Shown here piece by piece: positions 24,519 to 32,913 of a stretch of DNA of 64,000 bases (position 1 is the stretch's first letter; each line of letters starts with the position of its first letter). The stretch comes from AG25 sp035518815. GTDB lineage: Bacteria > Gemmatimonadota > Gemmatimonadetes > Gemmatimonadales > GWC2-71-9. Made by a program: the position numbers and the translations under genes. The notes beneath the pieces were generated by a model. That model was not told where the DNA came from, made no database searches, and saw only the letters and a list, made by a program, of their open reading frames with translations. The DNA lies in NCBI GenBank assembly GCA_035518815.1, contig DATIXG010000117.1:1-64000 (forward strand). Reading direction: 5' to 3'.

Positions 24519-25799
24519 ATGAGCACAATCATCTCGGTCCACGCCCGCGAAATCCTCGACAGTCGAGGGAATCCCACCGTCGAAGCCGACGTCACGCTCG
24601 CGAGCGGGGCGACGGGGCGGGCCGCCGTTCCCAGCGGCGCGTCCACCGGTGAAAACGAGGCCGTCGAGCTGCGCGACGGGGATAACCAGCGCTTCGGCGG
24701 CAAAGGCGTCCTCGAGGCCGTGAAGAACGTCAACGAGATCATCGCGCCCCGGCTCGAAGGCATGGCGGCCGAGGACCAGATCACGGTCGACTTCGCGATG
24801 CTCGAGCTCGACGGCACGCCCAACAAGGGCCACCTCGGCGCCAACGCGATCCTCGCGGTGTCGCTCGCCGTCGCGCGCGCGGCCGCCGAGGACGCCGCGC
24901 TCCCGCTGTACCGCTACCTGGGCGGTCCCGTGAGCCACGTGCTCCCCGTGCCGATGATGAACATCCTGAACGGCGGCGCGCACGCGACCAACAACATCGA
25001 TGTTCAGGAGTTCATGATCGTCCCGATCGGCGCCGAGACGTTTCCCGAGGCGCTGCGCACGGGCGTCGAGGTCTTCCACGCGCTCAAGAAGGTGCTCACC
25101 AAGCGGGGCCTTTCGGCCGCGGTCGGCGACGAGGGCGGCTTCGCGCCGAATCTGCCGAACGACGAAGCCGCGCTCGATGCCGTCATGGCTGCCATCGAAG
25201 GGGCCGGGTATGAGGCGGGCAAGCACGTGGCCATCGCGCTCGATCCGGCGGCGTCGGAGCTGTACCAGGATGACTGCTATGTCTTCAAGAAGAGCGGCGG
25301 CGCCCGCCGCTCGGCCGACGAGATGATCGCCCTGTACCAGTCGTGGATCGATCGCTACCCCATCGTCTCGATCGAGGACGGGCTCGCCGAGAACGACTGG
25401 GCCGGATGGGCCAGGCTGACCGAGGCGCTCGGGGCCCGCATCCAGCTCGTGGGCGACGACATCTTCTGCACGAACGCCGACCTGCTGGCGCGCGGCATCG
25501 AGCAGGGGGTCGCAAACGCGATTCTCATCAAGGTGAATCAGATCGGGACGCTCACCGAGACGCTCGAGTGCATCGAGCGGGCGCGCTCGCACGGGTACGG
25601 CGCCGTCATCTCGCACCGCTCGGGCGAGACGGAAGACACGTTCATTGCCGACCTGGCGGTGGCCACCGGCGTGGGGCAGATCAAGACCGGCAGCGCCTCC
25701 CGCACCGACCGCGTGGCGAAGTACAACCAGCTGCTGCGGATCACCGAAGAGCTGGGCGACGTGGCCTACTATCCCGGCAGGGACCTCTACGGCCTGTGA
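24519..25799 (+). CDS. eno: Enolase
   Basis: A 426-residue glycolytic enolase (2-phosphoglycerate to phosphoenolpyruvate). Conserved features are AREILDSRGNPTVEADV, SGASTGENEAVELRD, VGDEGGFAPNLP, the metal ligands in SIEDGLAENDW and VGDDIFCTN, catalytic Lys in NAILIKVNQIGT, and SHRSGETEDTFIADLAV. Normal length. The short gap before it is purine-rich (TTAGGGTAGGG). Followed by an FtsB-like gene in a GTGA overlap, a widespread eno-ftsB arrangement. Confidence 0.98.
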   Translation: MSTIISVHAREILDSRGNPTVEADVTLASGATGRAAVPSGASTGENEAVELRDGDNQRFGGKGVLEAVKNVNEIIAPRLEGMAAEDQITVDFAMLELDGTPNKGHLGANAILAVSLAVARAAAEDAALPLYRYLGGPVSHVLPVPMMNILNGGAHATNNIDVQEFMIVPIGAETFPEALRTGVEVFHALKKVLTKRGLSAAVGDEGGFAPNLPNDEAALDAVMAAIEGAGYEAGKHVAIALDPAASELYQDDCYVFKKSGGARRSADEMIALYQSWIDRYPIVSIEDGLAENDWAGWARLTEALGARIQLVGDDIFCTNADLLARGIEQGVANAILIKVNQIGTLTETLECIERARSHGYGAVISHRSGETEDTFIADLAVATGVGQIKTGSASRTDRVAKYNQLLRITEELGDVAYYPGRDLYGL

Positions 25800-26083
25800 A
25801 GCCGGCGCGGCTGGCCGCTCTGGGCGGCGGGATCGTGCTCGGCTGGGTGGCCGTCTTCGGCGGCGAATACAGCACCTTCGACTGGCTCACCCTGCGTCGC
25901 CAGCTCGCCACCGAGCGGGCCGAGGTGGCGCAGCTGCATATGGCCCTGGATTCCCTGGCCCGGCTGGCCCACGCGCTCGAGAGGGATTCGGCGACCCAGG
26001 AACGCGCCGCGCGGGAACAGTTTGGCATGATCCGTAACGGGGAGCTGCTCTACCGCATCGTCCAGCGAGACTCCACGCCTTAA
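25796..26083 (+). CDS. ftsB: FtsB/DivIC-type septum formation initiator
   Basis: A 95-residue protein with a short cytoplasmic tail, one transmembrane helix (LAALGGGIVLGWVAVFGGEY) and a heptad-rich coiled coil (LRRQLATERAEVAQLHMAL). This topology, the conserved REQFGMIRNGELLYRIV at the end and the location directly after eno all match FtsB/DivIC, which stabilise the divisome with FtsL and FtsQ. Sequence similarity in this family is low, so the name depends on topology and synteny. Confidence 0.8.
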   Translation: MKPARLAALGGGIVLGWVAVFGGEYSTFDWLTLRRQLATERAEVAQLHMALDSLARLAHALERDSATQERAAREQFGMIRNGELLYRIVQRDSTP

Positions 26084-26190
26084 CGTCCTCCCGGGCTTCG
26101 CGTCAGCATTCCGCACCGTCACCACGTATGATCTGCGATGAACCACGCGGCCCGCTGGTCTCGCATTCTCGAGCACGATGGGAGATACCG

Positions 26191-26748
26191 ATGAAACGCA
26201 TGGCAGTGCTGTTACTCCTGGCGGTGGCGCCCGCGCTCACCGCCCAGGTTCCCCGGGACACGGCGGGCAGGAAGGCGCGACGCGAGGAGTTCCAGCGCCG
26301 CATGGAAGCGACGGTCAAGAAGGATCTGAATCTCACGGACGATCAGGCGGCGAAGCTGCACGCCACCCAGGAGAAGTTCCTGGGCCAGCGCCGCGACCTG
26401 ATGCAACGCAGCCGGGACATCGGCGAAGCGCTGCGCGGCCAGCTGCAGCCCGGCATCGCGGCGAATCCGGACAGCGTGAAGAAGCTGCTCGACCTGCGCC
26501 AGCAGCTGTGGAGCTCGCGCGCGCAGCTCGCGCGAGACATGGACCGCGAGCTGGCCACCTACCTGACGCCGGTGCAGCGGGCGCGCATCGAGCTGCTGCA
26601 TGAGCGGATGATGGCGCGCGGCCGGGGGATGATGCGTGGCGGGCGCCACGGTGGTCCGGGTGGCTCCCCGGGGAGGGACGGCCCGGATGGGCCGCGCGGT
26701 CGCGACTGGTCGGACCACGATCACGGCGGCATGGAGCCCACCGACTGA
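26191..26748 (+). CDS. Periplasmic LTXXQ/Spy-like protein
   Basis: A 185-residue exported protein: signal peptide MKRMAVLLLLAVAPALTAQ, then a helical region with two conserved segments, NLTDDQAAKLHATQEKF and YLTPVQRARIELLHERM, typical of CpxP/Spy LTXXQ proteins that act as periplasmic chaperones or envelope-stress sensors. The C-terminal 40 residues are Gly/Arg/Asp/His-rich (RGMMRGGRHGGPGG; DHDHGG) and could bind metal. A GGGAGA ribosome site lies upstream, and a clear intrinsic terminator follows, so it is probably monocistronic. Confidence 0.8.
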   Translation: MKRMAVLLLLAVAPALTAQVPRDTAGRKARREEFQRRMEATVKKDLNLTDDQAAKLHATQEKFLGQRRDLMQRSRDIGEALRGQLQPGIAANPDSVKKLLDLRQQLWSSRAQLARDMDRELATYLTPVQRARIELLHERMMARGRGMMRGGRHGGPGGSPGRDGPDGPRGRDWSDHDHGGMEPTD

Positions 26749-26777
26749 CCTTCATTCAAATCCGGGTTGCATTGAAC

Positions 26778-26809
26778 GGGCGGCGCGGTGGCGCCGCCCG
26801 CGGTTTTTT
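26778..26809 (+). terminator. Intrinsic terminator after the LTXXQ gene
   Basis: An 8-bp GC stem GGGCGGCG/CGCCGCCC with a CGGTGG loop is followed by GCGG and six Ts. It separates the periplasmic-protein gene from the TonB receptor. Confidence 0.85.
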
Positions 26810-26826
26810 GCGACCTTGTGGCGATC

Positions 26827-28899
26827 ATGCGCACCTTGGCGGCCACGCTCTTCACCCTGTCGCTCGCGGCATGGCACCTCGCCGCGCAGGACTCCCTGCC
26901 GCACCGCGACAGCCTCCGCACATATGCACTGCCCCCCGTCACCGTCGAGGGGAGAGCCGACGATCTGATCGGCACCGCCGCGACCGCCTCCGAGGGGCGC
27001 GTCGGCGCCGCCGACCTCCAGCTGCGGCCGCTCGCGCGCGAAGGAGAGCTGCAGGAAACCATCCCCGGCATGATCGTCACCCAGCACTCGGGGGACGGGA
27101 AAGCGAACCAGTACTTCGTGCGCGGGTTCAATCTCGACCACGGCACCGACTTCCAGACGAGCATCGAGGGCATGCCGTTGAACATGCCCACTCACGCGCA
27201 TGGGCAGGGTTACACCGACCTCAACATGCTTATCCCCGAGCTGGTCTCCTACATCGACTACCGGCTGGGCGTCTACTACGCGGAGGTCGGCGATTTCGGC
27301 AGCGCGGGGGCGGCGGAGTATCACCTCGCGCGCGCGCTCGATCGACCGTTCGTGACGGCCACGGGCGGCGAGCACGCGATGGCGCGGGTGGCGGCTGGGG
27401 CTTCTGCTCGTCTGGGCAGCGGTCACGCCTTGTTCGGCGGCGAGCTGAAGGGCTACGACGGACCCTGGGACGTGGCGGAGCAGCTGCGCAAGGCGAGCGG
27501 TCTCGTGAGCTATTCGTTCAACGGGGGCGAGTCCCAGTACTACGTCGTGGCGATGGCCTATCACAATCAATGGAACGCGACCGATCAGATCCCGCTCCGC
27601 GCCGTCGAGGACGGGCAGATCACCCGCTTCGGCCAGATCGATCCTACGGACGGCGGCAACACCAGCCGGTACAGTCTGGCCGCCTCATGGCGCCGCGCGG
27701 GCGCCGAGCGCGCGGACGAGGTGCGGTTGTTCGCGATTCAGTCCTCGTTGAGCCTGTTCTCGAACTTCGAGTATCGGTTGAACGACACAACGCAGGGCGA
27801 CCAGTTCAATCAGCGGGAGCATCGCGTCGTGCTCGGCGGGCAGGCGACGCGCACGCAGCAGCTCGGCCGCGTCGGCGGGCCGCACGTCCTTACGGGCGGC
27901 ATCCAGGGGCGGTACGACATCGTGAGCCCGGTCGGACTCTATCGCACCGCCGCGCGCACGAGGATCGGTACGGTGCGCGAGGACGATGTGCGGGAGTTGG
28001 GGACGGGTGTCTTCGTCGAGGCCCGCTCGCGGTGGACGCCGTGGCTCAGGTCCGAGGTCGGCCTCCGTGGGGACGCCTACTGGTTCGACGTGGCGAGCGA
28101 CGACCCGGTGAACTCGGGCAGCCGCAAGGCCACGATCGTGAGCCCCAAAGCCTCGCTCATGATCGCGCCGTCGGCCAAGGCCGAGTTCTATTTGAGCGGT
28201 GGCCTCGGTTTCCACAGCAACGATGCGCGCGGCACGACCATCACAGTCGATCCTGCGACGGGCGAGCCCGCGCAACGGGTCGATCCGCTCGTCCGTTCGA
28301 GCGGTGGCGAACTGGGCGTGCGCGCGTCGCTCGCCCGCGGGTGGCGGTCCACGCTGTCGTTGTGGGCCCTGCGTCTCGAGAGCGAGTTGTTGTTCGTGGG
28401 CGACGGGGGCACGACGGAGCCTGCGGCGGCGAGCCGGCGTCGCGGGGTCACGTGGGCCAATTTCTACCGGCCCACGGCGCACCTGGCGTTCGACGCCGAC
28501 ATCTCGTTCGCGCACGCGCGGTTCAGCGGCGTGCCGGCGGACCAGGAGCACATTCCGGGCGCGCTCGAGAACGTCGTGGCCGCCGGCATCACCTGGACCT
28601 CACTCGGCCGGGGCCCCTACGCCTCCGTGCGGCTGCGGCATTTCGGGGCGTACCCGCTCATCGAGGACAACAGCGTGCGCGCGACCCCCACGAATCTCAT
28701 CAATGCCGAGGTCGGCTTCGCGCGGACGGGGTTGCGGGTTCAGCTGTCGGTGCTGAATCTGTTCGACGAAGTGGCGAACGACATCGAGTACTACTACACG
28801 TCGCGTCTGGCCGGCGAGCCGGCCGGCGGCGTGGACGACATCCACTTTCACCCGGTCGAGCCGCGGCAGGTGCGCTTGTCGATTGCCTGGGAGCCGTGA
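26827..28899 (+). CDS. TonB-dependent outer-membrane receptor
   Basis: A 690-residue receptor. Signal peptide MRTLAATLFTLSLAAWHLAAQ; TonB-box-like region and plug domain with ELQETIPGMIVTQHSGDGK, NQYFVRGFNLDHGTDF, EGMPLNMPTHAHGQGY; then a beta barrel ending in a terminal aromatic strand (RQVRLSIAWEP). It imports an unknown large or scarce ligand across the outer membrane with TonB-ExbBD energy. No ABC importer or regulator is adjacent, so substrate is not predictable. ATG 26827 selected because it gives a proper signal peptide. Confidence 0.92.
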   Translation: MRTLAATLFTLSLAAWHLAAQDSLPHRDSLRTYALPPVTVEGRADDLIGTAATASEGRVGAADLQLRPLAREGELQETIPGMIVTQHSGDGKANQYFVRGFNLDHGTDFQTSIEGMPLNMPTHAHGQGYTDLNMLIPELVSYIDYRLGVYYAEVGDFGSAGAAEYHLARALDRPFVTATGGEHAMARVAAGASARLGSGHALFGGELKGYDGPWDVAEQLRKASGLVSYSFNGGESQYYVVAMAYHNQWNATDQIPLRAVEDGQITRFGQIDPTDGGNTSRYSLAASWRRAGAERADEVRLFAIQSSLSLFSNFEYRLNDTTQGDQFNQREHRVVLGGQATRTQQLGRVGGPHVLTGGIQGRYDIVSPVGLYRTAARTRIGTVREDDVRELGTGVFVEARSRWTPWLRSEVGLRGDAYWFDVASDDPVNSGSRKATIVSPKASLMIAPSAKAEFYLSGGLGFHSNDARGTTITVDPATGEPAQRVDPLVRSSGGELGVRASLARGWRSTLSLWALRLESELLFVGDGGTTEPAAASRRRGVTWANFYRPTAHLAFDADISFAHARFSGVPADQEHIPGALENVVAAGITWTSLGRGPYASVRLRHFGAYPLIEDNSVRATPTNLINAEVGFARTGLRVQLSVLNLFDEVANDIEYYYTSRLAGEPAGGVDDIHFHPVEPRQVRLSIAWEP

Positions 28900-28938
28900 C
28901 TGCCGTCCCGGCGCGGAGGATGATAGTTTCAGGCGCAC

Positions 28939-29010
28939 GGCAGGGTAGCTCAGAGGTAGAGCAAGCGGCTCATAATCGCTAGGTCGTGGGTTCGAGTCCC
29001 ACCCCTGCTA
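28939..29010 (+). tRNA. tRNA with CAU anticodon (elongator Met, or Ile2 if lysidine-modified)
   Basis: A full cloverleaf can be drawn: acceptor GGCAGGG/CCCTGCT (G1-U72 wobble), D stem GCTC/GAGC, anticodon stem AGCGG/TCGCT with loop CTCATAA (CAT at 28971-28973), T stem GTGGG/CCCAC with TTCGAGT loop, discriminator A. CCA is not encoded. The anticodon stem lacks the three G-C pairs of an initiator. Whether it is tRNA-Met or the TilS substrate tRNA-Ile2 cannot be decided by eye. Confidence 0.95.
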
Positions 29011-29055
29011 TTCGCACGGCGCAACCGCTGGCGGCGCCGGCTCTTCTACGTAGTA

Positions 29056-30360
29056 TTGCGGCTCGTGATCCCCCGCGATTGCTGGCCGCGCTTCCGCTCT
29101 CCCACCGCGACTCGCGTCGCGATCGCGGGCGTCTATGCGCTCGTGCTGCTCCTCACGGTCATCGAAGTGGCGCGCTCGGTCGCGCGCGGCGACCGGCTCG
29201 ACTACAGCTACTATCCGCAGCTCGGTGAAGCCGTGCTCGCGGGGACCGACCCCTACACGCTGCCGTTCACCTCGTGGCCGCCCGGCTTCCTGCTGCTCGG
29301 CGTGGCGATCGCCCTCGCGTCACGTATGTCTGCGATTGCGACCCTCGCCGTCTGGCAGCTCGGGAGCGTGCTCGCGGCGTGGGGGACGCTCAAGCTGCTC
29401 GCCAAATGGTTCGATCCCGAAGGGGGCCAGCCGTCATTCTGGCCCCGCTCCCCCGACCGGCTGGCATTCGTCTCCGCCCCCATCCTGGCCCCGTTCCTGC
29501 TCGCGATCCGGCCGTTCCAGGACAATGTGCTGCACGGTCAGATCAACACGCAGCTGCTGTTTCTGTCGTTGTTTGCGTTCGAGCGATTTCGGACCGGACG
29601 AGCGGTGTCCGGGGGGGTCGCACTCGCTCTGGCAGCGACGTTGAAGGCGGTGCCCGTGTTGCTGGTTGGCTATTTCGTGTACAAGCGCGCGTGGCGGGCG
29701 GTGGGTTGGACAGTCGCATTTCTCGTGCTGCTCAACGTCGTCATCCCGGTGGGGATCTTCGGCGCTGGGGCCGTCGCCCATCAGTGGCATGCCTGGCGCG
29801 CGGTTGTGGGCGCCGAGATGCTCGTGCCCGCCGCGCACCATCCCAACCAGGCGCTGCTCTCGGCAATGAAACGGTACCTGTCGATCGCGGGGACGAGTGA
29901 CGACCCGATTCACGTCACGCTCGCATCGCTGTCCACCGCGGGGGTCGTGCGGCTCTTCTGGATCGTCGCGTGGCTCGGCGCGCTGGGCCTGGCGGCCGCG
30001 TTTTGGAGGAATCCGCGGGACCTGAGCGATCCGCGCTGCGCCGGCGAGGTCGCGATCTGCGTGGCCGCGATGACGCTCGTGTCTCCCATCGCCTGGATCG
30101 CGCATTTCGTCACGGTCGTCGCGCCGGCAGCGCTCGTGTGCGCGGGGCTCCGTCGGCTGCCGCGCGATAGCGCCCGGCGTCGTTACGGCTGGGTGCTGTG
30201 GTGGGCGGCTTTCGCGTGCCTCACCTTCAGTGCATCGGCATGGGTCGGCTGGACGTGGGCCGAGCGGCTCGAATCGCTGTCGGTCATCACGCTGGCGGGT
30301 CTGATCCTCGTCGGGCTGGGCGTGTCGCTCTTACCGAGGCTCGCGCCGGGCGAGCGCTAG
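29056..30360 (+). CDS. Integral membrane glycosyltransferase, GT87/DUF2029-like
   Basis: A 434-residue protein with about ten transmembrane helices. The N-terminal extracytoplasmic signature LDYSYYPQLGEAVLAGTDPY and the later QINTQLLFLSLFAFERFR and ALAATLKAVPVLLVGYF match the GT87 family (polyprenyl-phosphate-mannose dependent mannosyltransferases). It would transfer a sugar outside the inner membrane. TTG 29056 is the longest start; GTG 29065 is equally plausible. Its TAG stop overlaps the stop of the convergent flavin reductase gene. Confidence 0.75.
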   Translation: MRLVIPRDCWPRFRSPTATRVAIAGVYALVLLLTVIEVARSVARGDRLDYSYYPQLGEAVLAGTDPYTLPFTSWPPGFLLLGVAIALASRMSAIATLAVWQLGSVLAAWGTLKLLAKWFDPEGGQPSFWPRSPDRLAFVSAPILAPFLLAIRPFQDNVLHGQINTQLLFLSLFAFERFRTGRAVSGGVALALAATLKAVPVLLVGYFVYKRAWRAVGWTVAFLVLLNVVIPVGIFGAGAVAHQWHAWRAVVGAEMLVPAAHHPNQALLSAMKRYLSIAGTSDDPIHVTLASLSTAGVVRLFWIVAWLGALGLAAAFWRNPRDLSDPRCAGEVAICVAAMTLVSPIAWIAHFVTVVAPAALVCAGLRRLPRDSARRRYGWVLWWAAFACLTFSASAWVGWTWAERLESLSVITLAGLILVGLGVSLLPRLAPGER

Positions 30361-30968
30361 CCGTTGACTCCGCGCCACACCACGGGCCGGATATCCTTCG
30401 AACGCTCCTCGGCGAACTTCTGCGCGGCCCCGAGGTGCTCCTCGTAGTCCTTGCGCCACGCCGCGGGCATGTTGGCGCGAAAATACGCGGCGGTCATGAT
30501 TTCGCCGCGCGCCGCGGTCGCGGCACCGAAACCCGCATCCGTCACATCGCCCAGGAAGCAGGTCGAGCTGCCGGTGTCCATCACGTTCACCACCCGGCAT
30601 TCGAAGTGCGCGTAGCACTCGTCCAGCACGGGCGCGCCAAGGCGCCCCGTGTGGTGCGGCACGGCCGCGAGCTTGTCGCGGGTGCGGCCGCTCACGAAGC
30701 CGAGCCGGTGGATCACGTCGAACTGGTCCTGGCGCAACAGGTGCATCACGAACCGGCCCGACTCGAAAATCATGTCGTGGCTCAGGTTGAACTTGTGCAC
30801 GAACACGGAGAGCCGGGGGATCGTAGGGACGATCGACGCGCGCACGGCGCTGTCGGAGATCATGCCGTTGGTGCGGCCGGCCCGTTCGCTCGTGATCGCG
30901 ACGACGGGGGAGGTGAAGCTGCGGATCAACTGGTATAGCTCGTCCGGACCCAGGGGCGTGCGCGGCAC
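30357..30968 (-). CDS. Flavin reductase-like FMN-binding protein
   Basis: A 203-residue split-barrel flavoprotein of the flavin reductase (DIM6/NTAB) family. Seen are SPVVAITSERAGRTNGMISDSA, the strand IPRLSVFVHKFNLSHDMI, the loop FVMHLLRQDQFDVIHRLGFVSGR, and a His-rich C-terminal part. These proteins bind FMN and reduce it or small substrates. It stands alone on the minus strand, divergent from tilS with a 60-nt shared promoter region and convergent with the GT87 gene. Confidence 0.85.
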   Translation of the reverse strand: MPRTPLGPDELYQLIRSFTSPVVAITSERAGRTNGMISDSAVRASIVPTIPRLSVFVHKFNLSHDMIFESGRFVMHLLRQDQFDVIHRLGFVSGRTRDKLAAVPHHTGRLGAPVLDECYAHFECRVVNVMDTGSSTCFLGDVTDAGFGAATAARGEIMTAAYFRANMPAAWRKDYEEHLGAAQKFAEERSKDIRPVVWRGVNG

Positions 30969-31028
30969 CCCCCACGATACCGCGGCATTCGAAGCGCGGG
31001 CAAGGTGCCGCGTGAGTATGATTCAGTC
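30969..31028. promoter_or_regulatory. Divergent promoter region with TANNNT boxes next to both start codons
   Basis: On the plus strand TATGAT (31017-31022) is 6 nt before the tilS ATG. On the minus strand TATCGT (30979-30974) is 5 nt before the flavin reductase GTG. Neither gene has a Shine-Dalgarno sequence, so both may give leaderless transcripts. Confidence 0.4.
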
Positions 31029-32423
31029 ATGACCGCTGGCCTGGTCGACCGGTTTCGCGAGCACGTCGCGCGGGCACGGCTCTTACCCGAGCCGGGCACG
31101 GCGCTCGTGGCCGTGTCGGGAGGGCCAGACTCGGTCGCCCTGCTCGATCTGCTGGACCACGTGGCGCTCGAGCTCGGTCTGACGCTGGTCGTGGCGCATG
31201 CGGACCATGGCATGCAGGCCGACAGCCGGACGGTCGGACAAGCGGTGAGGGACCTGGCCGCGCGGTTTGTGCTGCCGTTCGAATCGGTCGAGCTGCGCCT
31301 GGGCCCGGGGGCGTCGGAGACCGTCGCGCGACGGGCCCGCTACCGCTGGTTGCGCGAGGTCCAACGGACCCGTGGCGCTCGCTACCTCGTCACCGCGCAT
31401 CAACGCGACGATCAGGTCGAGACGATTCTCTGGCGCGCCTTGAAGGGCAGCGGCATGGCCGGCCTCGCCGGGATTCCGGCGCGCGGTCAGGGAGGGCTGG
31501 TGCGTCCCCTCTTGCCGTTCTCCAAGACCGAGCTGGTGGCCTACGCGGCCGCCCGCGACCTCCCCGTGCACGACGACCCTGCGAACCGTGATCCACGACA
31601 CGCGCGGTCGTGGCTCCGCGCCGTTCTGCTGCCCCAGCTCATGGAACGATTCGGCGAAACGGTCGGGCGCGACCTGCTCCGGCTCGGCCGCCACGCGCGC
31701 GCGGACCGGCGCGGGTGGGACCGGGTCCTGCAACTCCTGCCCGAGTTAGCACTTCGGGTCACAAGCAACGGGGTCGACGTTGCTCGTGGACCCCTCGTGG
31801 GCTATGATCCGGCAGTGAGCCGCGCGTTGCTCGCCGCCGCGGCGCGGCAGGCGGGACTGGTGCTGGGGCCGGAAAAAGCACGACGGGTTCTGGGGCTCGG
31901 GGCTGGGGGTTCGGGTAGGCGGGTGGAGCTGGGAGCGGGATGGGTGGCGGAAGCCGAGTTCGACCGGCTGCGCATCCATCGTCCGCGGGAAGTCGCTCCG
32001 CAGCTGCTGGCCGAGCCGGGCGAGCGCGGCGAAGCGGTGTTCGGCGAGTTCGTGGTTCGCTGGGAAGCGGCGGCGGTCCCGGAGCAGGCGGCGCTCGAGC
32101 GCACGGGGTGGTCGACGTGGATTGGCGGGGACGAGGCGAGCTGGGAGCTTCGCACGCCGCGCGCTGGCGACCGGATGGTGCCGCTTGGCGGTGTCGGGAA
32201 TCGGACGGTTCGTCGGCTCCTGATGGAAGCGCGCGTGCCGCGCGGGGCGCGGCAGAGTTATCCCGTGATCGCGCGCGGCGAGACGATCCTGTGGGTGCCC
32301 GGGGTGTGCCGGAGCGCGGCGGACCTGCCGGTGCCAGGAACTCAGGGGTTGCGGCTGGATGTTATCGAGCACGGACGTCCTGCGGCGGACGGGCGGCAGG
32401 AATCTCGCCCGGGTGGTGTATGA
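31029..32423 (+). CDS. tilS: tRNA(Ile)-lysidine synthetase
   Basis: A 464-residue N-type ATP pyrophosphatase that puts lysidine on C34 of tRNA-Ile2. The PP-loop is VAVSGGPDSVALLDLLD; HADHGMQADS and TAHQRDDQVETILWRALKGSGMAGLAG follow in the catalytic domain. A C-terminal TilS domain is present (ELRTPRAGDRMVPLGGVGN). A CAU tRNA that could be its substrate lies 2 kb upstream. ATG 31029 selected because a -10-like box ends six bases before it. Overlaps hpt at the 3' end. Confidence 0.93.
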   Translation: MTAGLVDRFREHVARARLLPEPGTALVAVSGGPDSVALLDLLDHVALELGLTLVVAHADHGMQADSRTVGQAVRDLAARFVLPFESVELRLGPGASETVARRARYRWLREVQRTRGARYLVTAHQRDDQVETILWRALKGSGMAGLAGIPARGQGGLVRPLLPFSKTELVAYAAARDLPVHDDPANRDPRHARSWLRAVLLPQLMERFGETVGRDLLRLGRHARADRRGWDRVLQLLPELALRVTSNGVDVARGPLVGYDPAVSRALLAAAARQAGLVLGPEKARRVLGLGAGGSGRRVELGAGWVAEAEFDRLRIHRPREVAPQLLAEPGERGEAVFGEFVVRWEAAAVPEQAALERTGWSTWIGGDEASWELRTPRAGDRMVPLGGVGNRTVRRLLMEARVPRGARQSYPVIARGETILWVPGVCRSAADLPVPGTQGLRLDVIEHGRPAADGRQESRPGGV

Positions 32424-32913
32424 TGAGGCGGCCATCGCGGCGCGGGTCGCGTCCCTTGGCCGCGAGATTGCGGCGGCGTATCCCGAAGGCGATCTCCTCG
32501 TGCTGGGCCTCCTGAAGGGCAGCTTCATCTTCCTCAGCGACCTGGTACGGCGCATCGAGCGGCCCCTGCAGGTCGATTTCCTGGCCGCGGCGAGCTACGG
32601 GGCCGGCCGGGAGGCGAGCGGGTCGGTTCGTCTGGTGTACGATCCTGAGACCGCGCTCGAGGGGAAGCACATCCTCCTCGTCGAGGACATCATCGAGACG
32701 GGGAACACGATCAACAGGCTGGTGACGCTGTTACGCGAACGCCGGCCGCGGAGTCTGAACATCTGCGCATTGTTGCATAAGCACGTGGCGGAGCACCTGG
32801 AGGTCGAGGCGGCGTTCGTCGGGTTCGACGCCCCGCGGAATTTTCTCGTGGGGTACGGCCTGGACCACGCCGAGGACTTTCGGCACCTCCCTTATATCGC
32901 GAGCCTGACCTAG
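32359..32913 (+). CDS. hpt: Hypoxanthine phosphoribosyltransferase
   Basis: A purine-salvage enzyme of about 165-184 residues forming IMP from hypoxanthine and PRPP. The PRPP motif is VEDIIETGNTI, preceded by the flexible-loop region ASYGAGREASGSVRL and LGLLKGSFIFLSDL. The ATG at 32359 overlaps tilS by 65 nt; GTG 32413 or 32416 just before YDEAAIAARVASLGREI is equally compatible with the family N-terminus. Directly followed by ftsH, the widespread tilS-hpt-ftsH order. Confidence 0.93.
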   Translation: MLSSTDVLRRTGGRNLARVVYDEAAIAARVASLGREIAAAYPEGDLLVLGLLKGSFIFLSDLVRRIERPLQVDFLAAASYGAGREASGSVRLVYDPETALEGKHILLVEDIIETGNTINRLVTLLRERRPRSLNICALLHKHVAEHLEVEAAFVGFDAPRNFLVGYGLDHAEDFRHLPYIASLT

